Assembly (NCBI GenBank): GCA_021234155.1
Contig: JAJEKV010000008.1
Coordinates: 12,816,448 to 12,880,447 of the forward strand
Reading direction: 5' to 3'
DNA from: Isoetes taiwanensis
Taxonomy: Eukaryota; Streptophyta; Lycopodiopsida; Isoetales; Isoetaceae
Length of the DNA: 64,000 bases
In this document: positions 12,303 to 22,399 of the stretch, in pieces
How positions within the stretch are numbered: position 1 is the first letter of the stretch
How the letters are laid out: each line of letters starts with the position of its first letter
The notes under the pieces: model-generated
The model's database searches: none
The model's input: the letters and a program-made list of their open reading frames with translations, nothing else
Told to the model about the DNA's origin: nothing
Translations under genes and position numbers: made by a program

Positions 12303-13075
12303 GTTCTGTGATAATGTGGATGGATGGATGATCTCGGTGGACTCATTGTATTGGGAAGGGGGGTAGAGACCTACAGCCTAGTAGTTGATGCTCCTAGCTA
12401 GCCTCTTTAGCACAATGTAAATTCGGCCTGTGCATAAGAACCAAACCTGGTTGTGGGTGGCGGGACCAGACTGGCTTACAAGGAAGCTCATGTCCTGATT
12501 CATGAACTGTCCTTCTGGTAGTAAGGCCTATCGGGGACTTCAACGCACTAGATCTAATAATGCTTTGCCGCTAGCGTGGGTTTGTTGTTGCATGGGTTCG
12601 ACACTCTTGGGGTGGTGTACACCTTCCATGGAGTTCAGTCGAGTAAGGGCAGTGGCCGTCTAGTCACCTTGAGTCAGCATGCTAGCTTCTGGTGGGAGTA
12701 ATCCCTACCTGCCCCATCGGAACTGGGGAGATGCAACCCAGGAATAGCCCCTTTGGCTATGCACCTCCGTGCCGACTGATCCAGTCCCAAGACTTATCAA
12801 CCTACTCGCAAAAGTGCACAAAGGGGAGGATGGAGCGGACTACCCAAGCGCCATGTTCCCTGCCACCAACTCCATCATTATTGCACTACATGCTTGACCT
12901 CTGGAGACCCAAGCTTGTCAGTCCAACCCTGAGTCTGATCCGGGGTAGAACTCCCTTATGTGATGTACTGATCTTTGTCTATGCAGATTATGTGGTGAGC
13001 CACCCTTCATGGTGGTCATATGTTATTGATGTATGTACTACTGACGAGTATATATTGCGCTTCCGTAGCTAGGTA
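12303..13075. repeat. Dispersed repeat, copy 1 (partner at 31,512-32,062)
   Basis: The 12,775-13,075 part is similar to 31,800-32,060: both contain a GGATGGAG-GGAC core, then a segment with CTGCCA and CAACTC, and both end near CTTCCG. Upstream, both carry a box resembling the Pol III B box (GGGTTCGACACTC and GGGCTCGACTCC). The copies are clearly diverged. The family is not recognised. It could be a tRNA-related SINE-like element or part of a larger LINE/LTR element. Confidence 0.4.
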
Positions 13076-13169
13076 GGCCCTGAGGGAGACAGGGTAAATG
13101 ACCCCTTCATTCTTCCCACTGGAACATTCCATGGTTGCAGTGTTACGTGGAGGGCCCTATATTAGCATG

Positions 13170-14373
13170 GAGCTGGTATGGGGGATGAACTCCTGTTTAT
13201 ATACGGTGGTGCACCGTATATGAGTGGGGGACGTCACAAAGTAGAGCTTGCAGGCATAACAAATCCTAGATGGATGTTTTTTATAGAGCTTTCTAAAGGT
13301 CCTCAAGGACTTCGGGGTATGTCGAGAAGGCAAGGCCAGAGGGTTGCATGGCCGAGGGTTGGTTAGCACGAGAGTCATTATTCTATGTCATCGAGTTCTT
13401 GACCGATCTACACCCCAATGCTCCACGATTATGGACTGATGAAGACACTCTAGCTATGATTGGAGAAGTTCTCGAAGGAAGACCACAGAAGAAATTGTTC
13501 ACAATAGAAGAACGGGAAAAAGTCAATAAGTTTTCCATCTACAACTCCACTCCCATGGAGAAATGGATAAAAAAAATACGAGGAAGAAAAAATAAAGAGA
13601 GATGATGAGAGAAGATGCTATCAACAAAAGAATCGCAAACAACCATTTTCAGATCATCTAGGGGCCATGCCAAGTGAGATAAACAACAAATGGTTGTTCG
13701 AACAACTAGAGATGGCAAGGCAACGTGACGAACATGTTTCTAGCAAAGAATTTGCATATGCTAAAGGCGTGTCACTATGTGTAAGTGCAACTTAATAGCA
13801 TATAATTCATGAGTTTCGTTTGTTACTTTGAACATTTGTTCTTTTACTTTGTAGTATAATTCATATGCATCAATATGGTCTTTTGGTGCTCACTTCCGAC
13901 GACAAAGTGTGGATCATGGCAAACGCACTTATGATTGTGGTATATTAGCAAAGTTTAGTACAGTTTGCCAGACTGGTAGTGCAGACCCAAACCCAATCGA
14001 GGCAATGTTGGAATGGATTAGTACTATAAAGACTATCATGGAGGTTGATGTCGGTAGTGCATTCAAAACAATGTTGTTTGATGCCGAATGGTTTGATCTT
14101 GTGTGTACTGGTGCTCATGCCACAATACGCAAAGATTTGAGTGGCCTGTATTCACTAGATTCAACTCGTCGGTATCGTGGTCAAGACACACTCGTGAGGG
14201 TTGAGCAATGTGAACAAGTATGTTTAACTAGATGCAATAAATTTTATTTATGTCATTAACAAATGAACTAATGTAATAGAGGTTTTGTAGGTCACCTTCG
14301 TCCCAGATCCTTTGCGAGATGCGTGGTGGTTTGTAGTTCCATGTACGGCTTTCGCTTCGCTACCGCATATTTG
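13170..14373 (+). pseudogene. CACTA Tnp2 transposase remnant (DUF4218- and DUF4216-like regions)
   Basis: The first region reads VELAGITNPRWMFFIE (about 13,230), then after frame changes KARPEGCMAEGWLARESLFYV (about 13,327-13,390), matching the DUF4218-type segment of plant CACTA transposases. A linker ends KEFAYAKGVSLC at a GTAAGT donor (13,781). The next exon (13,855-14,217) reads in phase through FGAHFRRQSVD to VDVGSAFKTMLFDAEWFDLV and RVEQCEQ, a DUF4216-like segment. A 73-nt GT-AG intron (14,218-14,290) joins it in phase to VTFVPDPLRDAWWFVVP, ending at a TGA near 14,373. The N-terminal catalytic part (Transposase_21) is not in the window and the first exon is frameshifted, so it is a remnant. 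Confidence 0.75.
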
Positions 14374-15560
14374 AGGGTCAAGAAGAGATGACAGTCGAAT
14401 AGCGGGGCTATACTATTGTCATAATAGGAGACTATCATCGATTGAACCTGCATTATTGTATTACTATCATATTTTTCCCCACAGATGAATAAGAAAATAC
14501 TTTGACATGCTTATTTGTTTATACTCCAAACCATTAGGCAACATTAGTATTGCAACTCCCTAAGGTAATTTCACCATTCGAGCGGCGTGGCAAAAGTCGA
14601 ATCATCGTTAGGGGGCCTCCACAATGCCCAAACAATGTGGCAAAATCAAATCGCCCGATTCGGGGCATGTATGCTGGTCATGACTGGGATTCCTGAAATT
14701 TGGCTTTGATCGACCCCCACGACATATACGGAACCTCACCTACCTGCACGAAACCCAAGGGCTAGGAAATTTTGTTTTCATAAGGATGAAGAAATGCATA
14801 GTTGTGGCATCAGGTGCCTCAAAAATATCTTGTTAACAATAGTAAAACAAATATCTTCTATTCTACCGTACAACGTCATTATGGACCAGGACGTCGTTAA
14901 ACAACGACATGACATCGTTAAATGACGACTAAAGGACTTTAAACGACGATTGGACGTCCTTAAACGACGTGTCTGTTTCTTTAAATGTCACCGGCCGACT
15001 TTCATTTTTTGCATTCCTTTTGTGAATGGAGTATTGCGCTACTCGCTTAAAACAATCCTCGGATCCTCGATTGTGAGAGTATACTTTTGGGATACATAGC
15101 CATTGAAGGTATACTCCGACGCTTGAACCAGATTCATGAGGAGATGAGGATTCATGAGCAGAGAAATATGGAACCTGTCTTACAAAGTGTTGGAATATCT
15201 TCTACCATGGTTGTGAGACAAAGATGACACATGAAGTGCATAGATGCCTTGGAGATGTCAAAACTGTTGTTGTTACAACTCAAAGAATGAATAAAACACC
15301 ATTCTTTTAATATATTGATGACACAGTTCTTCAAAAAAAAAAAAAAAATGAATAAAACATTGTATATCTTGCCATGTTTAAGAATAGTAATTTTTTTTAA
15401 TTGTCTAATCTTTTATTATACAAATTTCAATGTTTTGAAACTTTTATTTTGTCATAAGTTTGTGTAATGAACTTTCCATGTTGCTAACATTTCTTGCTTT
15501 CCTAATATGTTATTCATCACACTCCATATAAATAACTTACAAGTTTTTGCACATATCCAG
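14374..15560. other. Spacer with subterminal-type repeats
   Basis: No coding was recognised. 14,870-14,985 holds at least four variants of a TCGTTAAACGACG-like motif in both orientations (for example GTCGTTAAACAACGAC and TTAAACGACGTG). Such short repeats near element ends are transposase-accessory binding sites in CACTA elements, and the same motif recurs at 21,720-22,300. An A17 tract lies at about 15,334. Confidence 0.5.
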
Positions 15561-15565
15561 CCATC

Positions 15566-15755
15566 ATGGGCTACGGCACAATGGCATATCTTGGGTTGAC
15601 AACTTTATTTCTTTACTGGATTGGTAGCCTTATGGACGGCCCTAAACCTGAGAAGGCCTTTAAGAGGCGAGGTTGGTCCTTCGGGTATAGCTCGCCACCA
15701 CCGCCACCTCCACCATTGTGCGGATTTGGTATGGATTATTTTCTAGGATAAGATG
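15566..15755 (+). CDS. Possible first exon: small hydrophobic, polyproline protein
   Basis: A 61-codon frame (ATG 15,566) has a hydrophobic segment (residues about 6-24), then a GWSFGYSS segment and a run of eight prolines, ending in TAG/TAA-type stops near 15,751. A GTAAGT follows at about 15,755, and an acceptor TTTAAATGTAG at 15,804 precedes the next frame, so it may be spliced to it. Function unknown. Its position suggests the accessory gene of the same CACTA element. Confidence 0.3.
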
Positions 15756-15804
15756 TAAGTTAGCCATTTATTTTTAACGTTCTAATAAATGTTTTTAAAT
15801 GTAG

Positions 15805-16240
15805 CATGTAAATGCGACATAGTCCTTTTTGTAATATGCGTGGTTTTCGTCGTTGTGGTTGTGGGCGGGTCTTCTTCTTCTAGAAGAAGAAAAAATCGTT
15901 CAGTCGACGAGCAAGACAAAGAGCAGGGAACTCCGAGATATCATCGAGGCGCCCGCCCTAAAGATAGGTGGAATGAATTGCAAAGCACGATGACGCCCGA
16001 AGAAAGGGAGATTGCGGAAAGGGCTATTCAACGAAGTAGGATGAGGTCCGACTATGAACCTGCTCGTCATAGCTCATACACTCCTTCAGAATATCTTAGG
16101 CCCGTTCCCGAGGATGAGGAGATAGTACCCGCATGAAAGAGCATCGACCGTCGTTCACGTTCCCGTGGACGTAATTCCTCTTCAAGCTATATTAAAGATC
16201 ATGCACCACCTGCACGTCAGCATGTCTTTGAGTATCAATG
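15805..16240 (+). pseudogene. CACTA-associated accessory gene, Arg/Ser-rich exon
   Basis: After the acceptor at 15,804 the frame begins with a very hydrophobic Val-rich stretch (possible membrane segment or intron residue) and continues with RRRKNRSVDEQDKEQGTPRYHRG and MTPEEREIAERAIQRSRMRSDYEPA. A TGA at 16,134-16,136 interrupts it. The same frame then reads SIDRRSRSRGRNSSSSYIKDHAPP up to a TGA at about 16,240, so TGA probably replaced an Arg codon. The protein is charged and Arg/Ser-rich. I do not recognise its family. Confidence 0.4.
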
Positions 16241-16323
16241 AGTTCATCTTGAATTATACCATTTTTTGTTCACTAACACATATTCATATGTTAGTCGTAT
16301 GTTGAGTGTAGTCCTTTCAGAAG

Positions 16324-17238
16324 ATGCCTCGCAAGACCACTGAAGATGGCTCGCTTTTTTGGATTCATGTTAATAATGTCACAAATAACATTTGCCAAAA
16401 CGTCCACAAGGGTGATTGGGACTTGGGAGCCTTTGATGTGGAAAAAAATTTGATCAAAACGGCGATAGAAGAAGAATATCCCGAGCTCAAGTCAGGAGAC
16501 ATCTCATGGAGGGAGATTGTAAAACATTGTGGTCAGCATGTTAAAGCCACCAGGTATTAGGCTACTTCGTTATTCATGATAACCTCATTGTACTCATATT
16601 TTATTTATATTTTGCAGAGGTAATCAGAAGAAGCAGCTGATAGAATTGGCAGAAGCTGCAGGAGTCTCGATAGAGGCAGTGGCAAAACCTCTAGGGTGGA
16701 CTGATGAGGCATTTGAAGTACATCATCTCTCCCATGAGTCGTATAATTAGATGACACCACGTGGACTAAGACCTTGTGTTGCATTGCAGTGTTTGAAGGT
16801 CAACATATTATCAAAGAAAGGGGTAGATAGAACAGCGCCAGCTTTGAGGGCGAGGTGCGACGAAGCAAGTGGCAGCTATAGTGCCAATAAGACTGGGTCT
16901 GGCGGTTATGAGGGTACTAATAAGCTATTTGTAAGTATAAATTTGGTTTATAATTTAGGTTCTCACATTGAATATTAACATTAGTTTTGGTGCTCATTCT
17001 CAACAGAGGGCACTGTTCAAGAGAAATGTTGCTAAAGATGAACGCGAAAGGGCCTTCAAAAAAGGCAATCGTGCGACCATCCAATACGCCGCTGCGCGTG
17101 AACGGGGGGAAGTATGTATCATTCACTACATAATTATTTGCGACTACAATGACCTAATTGTTGCGATATAATATAATGCAGGTAGATGAAGACGAAGATG
17201 AGCCCAATCGCTCGGGAAGTGGGCATAGCAACAACTAA
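16324..17238 (+). pseudogene. CACTA-associated accessory gene, multi-exon (TnpA-like position)
   Basis: ATG at 16,324 opens an exon (FWIHVNNVTNNICQ, DISWREIVKHCGQHVKA) that ends at a GT donor (16,554). A 64-nt intron with TTTTGCAG acceptor (16,617) joins in phase to GNQKKQLIELAEAAGVSIEA. A TAG (16,748-16,750) interrupts this exon, but the frame continues to NKTGSGGYEGTNKLF and a GTAAGT donor (16,931). The next exon (17,007-17,111) reads RALFKRNVAKDERERAFKKG and its intron (17,112-17,181) leads to the last exon VDEDEDEPNRSGSGHSNN with a TAA at 17,236. Four coherent exons in phase argue for a real spliced gene with one nonsense mutation. In the CACTA context it lies where a TnpA-like DNA-binding gene is expected, but homology to TnpA is not established. 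Confidence 0.6.
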
Positions 17239-17239
17239 A

Positions 17240-18460
17240 GACTTCGTTTTTTGTTGTAAAATTTTCAAGTCTTTTAGTTTATGGTAAATTGACTCAATAT
17301 ATTTTGTAATGTGCAAATTACATTGTGAAATATATTAATTGAATTCAATGTAAATTTTTTATGCTTTGTTTTTATTATTAGCACGCGAGCCTAACTAAGC
17401 ATGCAACCCTCCTTGCAATTCTAGGCTATCCACGTAACAGTTCCACGTCAGCTAAACTTGATTTGGCACTATTCAACACCAATGGATCGTAAATTGCCTA
17501 GATCGACGGTTATGGAAAATAGAAAATGCCAAGAAAATAGGATGGGGAGATAGAGAAGGACGTCGCGAGGTTTTTTCGGATGACATTGCATTCTCTAACA
17601 CCAGATGAACGGAAGCCCTAGTTTGGTGCAAGCTCTTTGAAGGATTATTCATGTCTGTGCCATGTTTTGGCTCTGAGAAATCACGAGGTAACATCGTCGG
17701 GGAATATGCGGTGATTAGTGAGAGCCGGTCTTGTTGGAAAAGAATAAGGCTCAAGCTCTAAAAAAGGCCTTAGGCGATTTAATTGCCGGACATAAGACTT
17801 GGCGATCAAAAGGAAGACCATGATTTTATGTTGCCGTGTAAGGTGAGGCTTTTCGTCTTTTCCCTGTAAAATTATCTGTTCTCTCATAAATCTCATGTTC
17901 TTCTTTTTTCCAGTGCCAGAAAGGGCGCATTGTTCCATCAACAAAGGTTGAACCTATGCGAGGATGACTACCTAAAACCTTTGGTTTTCCACGATAATGA
18001 TTGGTACATAGATCGACTTTCCCTGTGTTCCATTTTTCTTCTATATGTATGCCAATTGCTACGCCATCGGCAATATTTCCAATGATGGTTGGGTTACTCT
18101 TGCAAAAGGACTAGATTTACATGTTGAGGTTACGCTTGGAGTATCTCAGAACTATAAGAGGAAATCCTCATCCCCCGATGTCGATGGAAAAAGAGGGAGT
18201 TTTGCTAGTCCTTTCTCACAAAACCCCGCTTGGTCCGGTTTTATATCATTTGCAATGGGGCAAAATATAACTTGCCCCTAACTTACGTTCGAAAGCGGGG
18301 TTTGAGCTCATGTCTCCAATTAAAGCCGCAAAGATGCAAGGCTCAGGATGCCAAGAAAATGAAATCTCTACTCAAAGAAGTTGACCTAGTTGTCTGCTTA
18401 GAGGGTACTAATTGTAGGGACCATTTCTGTTAAGGTTCAGCGCCCTCTTTGCAGAGTTGG
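17240..18460. other. Unrecognised stretch
   Basis: Frames of 60-90 codons exist on both strands, none with a recognisable motif. GC content is higher than in the flanks at 17,380-17,760. It may belong to the same CACTA interior. Confidence 0.35.
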
Positions 18461-18462
18461 GC

Positions 18463-18783
18463 CCTAGGTTGAGCCCAATTTCTAAAGGACAAGTGAAGCT
18501 ATGGACAATTTCAGCTTGGTAAACCTGGTCATTTAGTTTGCGGCATTCATTTCGTATTTGACAGTCTTGGAGTTCTAATATGTACAAGCTCAGCCAGAGG
18601 TAATCTTTTAATTTAAAAATATTATGTTCTTGCTTTCCTGGGCTCAGTTTCTAAAGGAGAGGTGAAGCTATGGACAATTTCAGCTTCGTAGCTTTGGCCT
18701 TTTGGCTTGCGGCATTCAATTTTTGTTTGACAGGCGTGGAGTTCTAATATGCACAAGTTCAGCCAGAGGTAATCTTTGAACTT
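18463..18783. repeat. Imperfect direct duplication, about 150-bp units, about 169-bp spacing
   Basis: Unit 1 begins near 18,470 and unit 2 near 18,638. Both contain AAGCTATGGACAATTTCAG, a TTTGACAG-GTGGAGTTC-type stretch and CAGCCAGAGGTAATCTTT. Function is unknown. Confidence 0.75.
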
Positions 18784-19194
18784 TGTCTGTTCACATTCCT
18801 TTCGTATCCAAAATTTCAAGCTGGAACAAATTACTCCTTCTAGGTTGACCAAAATGTCATTTGAAGTTGACCAAAATCATTTGGAGTTGGCCTATTTGTA
18901 GCTCGAGTCTAATCAAATTCTGTAAATGGGTAGTATAATTGCACAGATTGCAGATGCTCTTAGGCTGGCTCAATTTGCACGTTTTTATGCAACTTGCAGG
19001 TTGTGTGGTTACGTTATTGGGCTGTTTTGCTACTTCATTTACTAGGTCTTAAATGTCTACCTTCCATGCAATTTTTAAAACATAACTTCTTCGCTAATTG
19101 AAGTATACTTGTTGGCATGTATGCTAAATGCAGGCTATCGAGTATTTGAAATAATGTCATTTTATGATTTGGATTTATGGACCATAATCATTTC

Positions 19195-19575
19195 AAGGCA
19201 TGTTCTGCGAGGCAAAAGTAGTGAAGCTATAAGTGTCTTCGAAAAGATGACGATATTCAACGTATAAATGTTGGACTTATTGTAGGTATCTGCATCGGCC
19301 ACTCTTTCATAGGCACATACTTTAAATGTGGCAGCATTGTAAATGCCTACCGGTCTTTAATTAAAATGCAAGCTCGAGATATTCTTTCATGGAATGCCAT
19401 GGTGACCGGCATGCTCATCATGTTGTTGGAAAGAGGCCATGGAACTATTTGGAGAAATGCAATGGCATGACTTTAAGCCAGACAAGGTAACTTTCTTTTC
19501 AAGTCTGGTAGCATGTACTCAAGGCCTGTCAGTGTTGCCATTTCTTGTTTGATAGCATGTCTCACATTCATCAAA
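19195..19575 (+). pseudogene. PPR (pentatricopeptide repeat) gene fragment 1
   Basis: Across frames the segment reads HVLRGKSSEAISVFEKM, then IGHSFIGTYFKCGSIVNA (a PPR S/P motif normally NSLIDMYAKCGSI-DA), QARDILSWNAMVTG and, after a shift, a helix with ELFGEM and DFKPDKVTFFSSLVAC. These are the landmarks of PLS-class PPR proteins, which bind organellar RNA. Only two to three repeats survive and three or so frameshifts break them, so it is a captured or decayed fragment. Confidence 0.7.
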
Positions 19576-19888
19576 TCTCCCAGGTTAGTGTTTCAGCTCT
19601 ATTCAAAAGATTTTACACGTTTTAGCCGTGAAGTTATTATGAGATCTGGTTTTAAACATTCTGGATCCAGATCTGGGAGGTAGTATTGTCTTTATGAGCC
19701 CATTAGACCATTGCCCATTAAAGGTTCTTTTTATTTCTCCGTTTGATGCGAAAAGCGGTATTGATAAGAATTAGCATAGACTAGAGCACTAAAGTGTTTG
19801 ATCTTATCTGTATTTATAATCGATCTTCCAACTTTGGTAGAATCAAGGCATATAGTTAGGCATCTTAACCATATCTCATGAGATAGTT
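19265..19888. repeat. Direct duplication unit 1 (about 620 bp)
   Basis: Covers PPR fragment 1 and 300 bp of downstream sequence. It is highly similar to 20,009-20,633 at a constant spacing of 744-745 bp. Confidence 0.9.
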
Positions 19889-20008
19889 TAGTCGGGCTTT
19901 GCACAAGACGACATTCTACATCTGGAGGTCTTTCCATATATCAGCATCTCAAATGTTGTGTTAATGTTGGTTCTTTGGGATGTGTCAAACACATCCATAT
20001 GCATCTTA

Positions 20009-20310
20009 TAAATGTTGGACTTATTATAGGTATCTGCATTGGCCACTCTTTCATAGGCACATACTTTAAATGTGGCATCATTGTAAATGCCCTGCCGGTC
20101 TTTGTGAAATTCAAGCTCGAGATATTCTTTCATGGAATGCCATGGTGTCCGGGTATGCTCATCATATTGTTGGGAAGAGGCCGTCGAACTATTTGGAGAA
20201 ATGCGATGGCATGACTTTAAGCCAGACAAGGTAACCTTCTTTTCAATTACGGGGGGATGTACTCAAAGGCTTGTCGGTGTTGCCATTTCTTGTTTGATAG
20301 CATGTCTGAC
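20009..20310 (+). pseudogene. PPR gene fragment 2 (duplicate of fragment 1)
   Basis: A second copy of the same PPR segment lies 744-745 bp downstream: VGLIIGICIGHSFIGTYFKCGIIVNA, then out-of-frame equivalents of LSWNAMV and FGEMRWHDFKPDKVTFFSI. It shares with copy 1 the changes that distinguish both from a functional PPR repeat (GTYFKCG for DMYAKCG), so the copies arose by duplication after the loss of constraint. Confidence 0.7.
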
Positions 20311-20633
20311 ATTCATCAAATCTCCAGATTAGTGTTTCAGTTCTATTCAAAAGATTTTACCCGTTTTAGCCATGAAGTTATTATGAGATCTGGTTTTAAA
20401 GACATTCTGGATCCAGATCTGGGAGGTAGTATTATCTTTATGAGCCCATTAGACCATTGCCAGCTAAGGTTCTTTTTATTTCTCTGTTTGATCTAGCAAG
20501 CGGTATTGATAAAATTAGCATAGACTAGAGCACTAAAGTGTTTGATCTTATCTGTATTTATAATCTGATCTTCCAACTTTGGTAGAATCAAGGCATATAG
20601 TTAGGCATCTTAATCATATCTGCTAGATAGTTA
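20009..20633. repeat. Direct duplication unit 2 (about 625 bp)
   Basis: Second copy. The 120 bp between the units (19,889-20,008) is not repeated. Differences are scattered substitutions and 1-3 base indels. Confidence 0.9.
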
Positions 20634-20639
20634 TTATAT

Positions 20640-21715
20640 GCTAGGTTTATGCCACATCAATGGCTATGCTATTAACAATGGTGCTATCGGTTCTCCTTTT
20701 CCACTTCGTACCTTACATTGCGGGTTCTCTACAACCTTTTGTGCATGTCACTTCAAATGTACTTTACACCACCACACTTCTTGATTGATTATGCTGCCTT
20801 ACAACTACCACAACATCAAGGCAATCAAGGACATCATATTGCGGAACATAAATTTGTATTTTTTTCTTATTATTCCTTTATTGCTTACACAAAGTCATCG
20901 TGGCAATTCTTGGTGCAATATCAAATATTCCCTAACAAGTTTAGGAAATGGGATTCTATTTTGATGTGTCATAGACAAATGTTCTTATACACGGTGAATG
21001 GTGAGTGAATTTCCATTACATCCACAATAAATCCAGGGGAATTGATGTTTTAGTTTAGGGTTTCGAGTGTAGTCTAGGCCTAATTTTTTCATATATTGAC
21101 TTATCTTCGATGCATATTAACTTATATTCAATGCAGGCAGTCTCTATCACCCCTTATAGTAAAATATAAATAAAATATACAATTAGATCTCTCTGCTTGC
21201 CAACATGCACTCAATATTTATGTCATTTGTTGAAATGATAATAACATTCATTGCTTAATATGTTTACAAGAAATATTCATTGCTCATTATTACAAGAAAA
21301 ATATATCCTTGGGCTTAAAATAAACCACCTCATATCCGTGTAAAACTAAAAATATTGGTACCTTAAATGGAGGGGCATAATTGATCTTCCTATGATTATT
21401 TATTTTAAAAATTTTTATGCTTTCGATTCTTTTTTTTTGATTCTTTGATTTATTAAATATTTAATTACATATTAAATATTAAATAATAATGCTTATCTAC
21501 TATGATACTGAATACTAATATTTAATCAGTACTTTTCTTTTGTTTTTCTAATTTTTAAATTTTTATGCTCGATTTATTCTTTTATTTATTTTGTTAATAT
21601 TTCATATTTGTTATTTATTTAATATTATATATTAAATAATATTTATTTACTATTATAATAAATACTAATATTTAATCAGTAATTTTCTTCTATTTTTTCT
21701 ATTTTTTTCATATTC
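20640..21715. other. AT-rich spacer
   Basis: No coding seen. From about 21,360 the sequence is extremely AT-rich, with repeated AATATTTAAT/TTAAATATT motifs and two similar stretches containing TACTAATATTTAATCAGTA (about 21,511 and 21,664). Confidence 0.5.
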
Positions 21716-22330
21716 GATTACATCGCCGTTGAAGCGACGTACGCCGCCGCGTACGCCACGTGTTTTGAACGTCGTTTAACGACGGAGATGGCGTGTTGCC
21801 ATGTCAGCGTGTGTGCTGGCAAAGGATGAGCTGGCATGCCCACGTCGGTGACCGATGTTTAAGCGCCCTTGTTAATGCGTCTTTATCGTCGTTGAACGGC
21901 GTCGCCCGGCGTTTACCCGCGTCGACAAGACTGCCGCCTTTTCCGTCGTTGAATAGCGTTGCCCGGTTAAATAAGATAAAACATGGCATGCTGGCGGCGA
22001 CGATTCTTTGGCCGAACGCGATGGCAACCGACATGTTGTCGGCGTCGACGTAAACGACGCCGCTTCTTCGTGCCATCATCGCCATCAGCCGCCCCTTCTC
22101 GGGCGCTCATTCCATGTGTTCGACGGCCGCTCAACGTTTTCGTCATCGCTAACGACGCATAGCTTTATAATCTTTGTATAACGACGTATTTACAAGGCGT
22201 AAACGATCGCGTGTGTTCTTCGTTATAGGCATCATTTTCATCGGCGTTTTGTCGGCGTTTAGCGACGCTTAAACGACGTGCGGGCGTCGTTATGAAACTT
22301 CGATATATGGCATCCATCTTTTTTGTAGTG
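21716..22330 (+). mobile_element. CACTA element 3' subterminal region and terminus
   Basis: A GC-rich block full of CGTCGTT / AACGACG motifs in both orientations (for example AACGTCGTTTAACGACGG near 21,770 and AAACGACGTGCGGGCGTCGTT near 22,276) ends in CTTTTTTGTAGTG at 22,330. The complement reads CACTACAAAAAAG, the canonical CACTA terminal inverted repeat. The dense short repeats just inside it match the subterminal binding sites of this superfamily. A matching 5' CACTAC terminus was not found in the window, so the left border of the element is unknown. Confidence 0.75.
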
Positions 22331-22399
22331 CCTCCAAACCATAAGGAACAATTAAAATAAAAAAATTATAACTAAACTCCAAATTCAACAACATTAATT

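Noticed and set aside
12692-13072. 126-codon frame on the plus strand
   Set aside because: It lies in a diverged dispersed repeat and its composition shows no protein motif; the other copy does not keep the frame.
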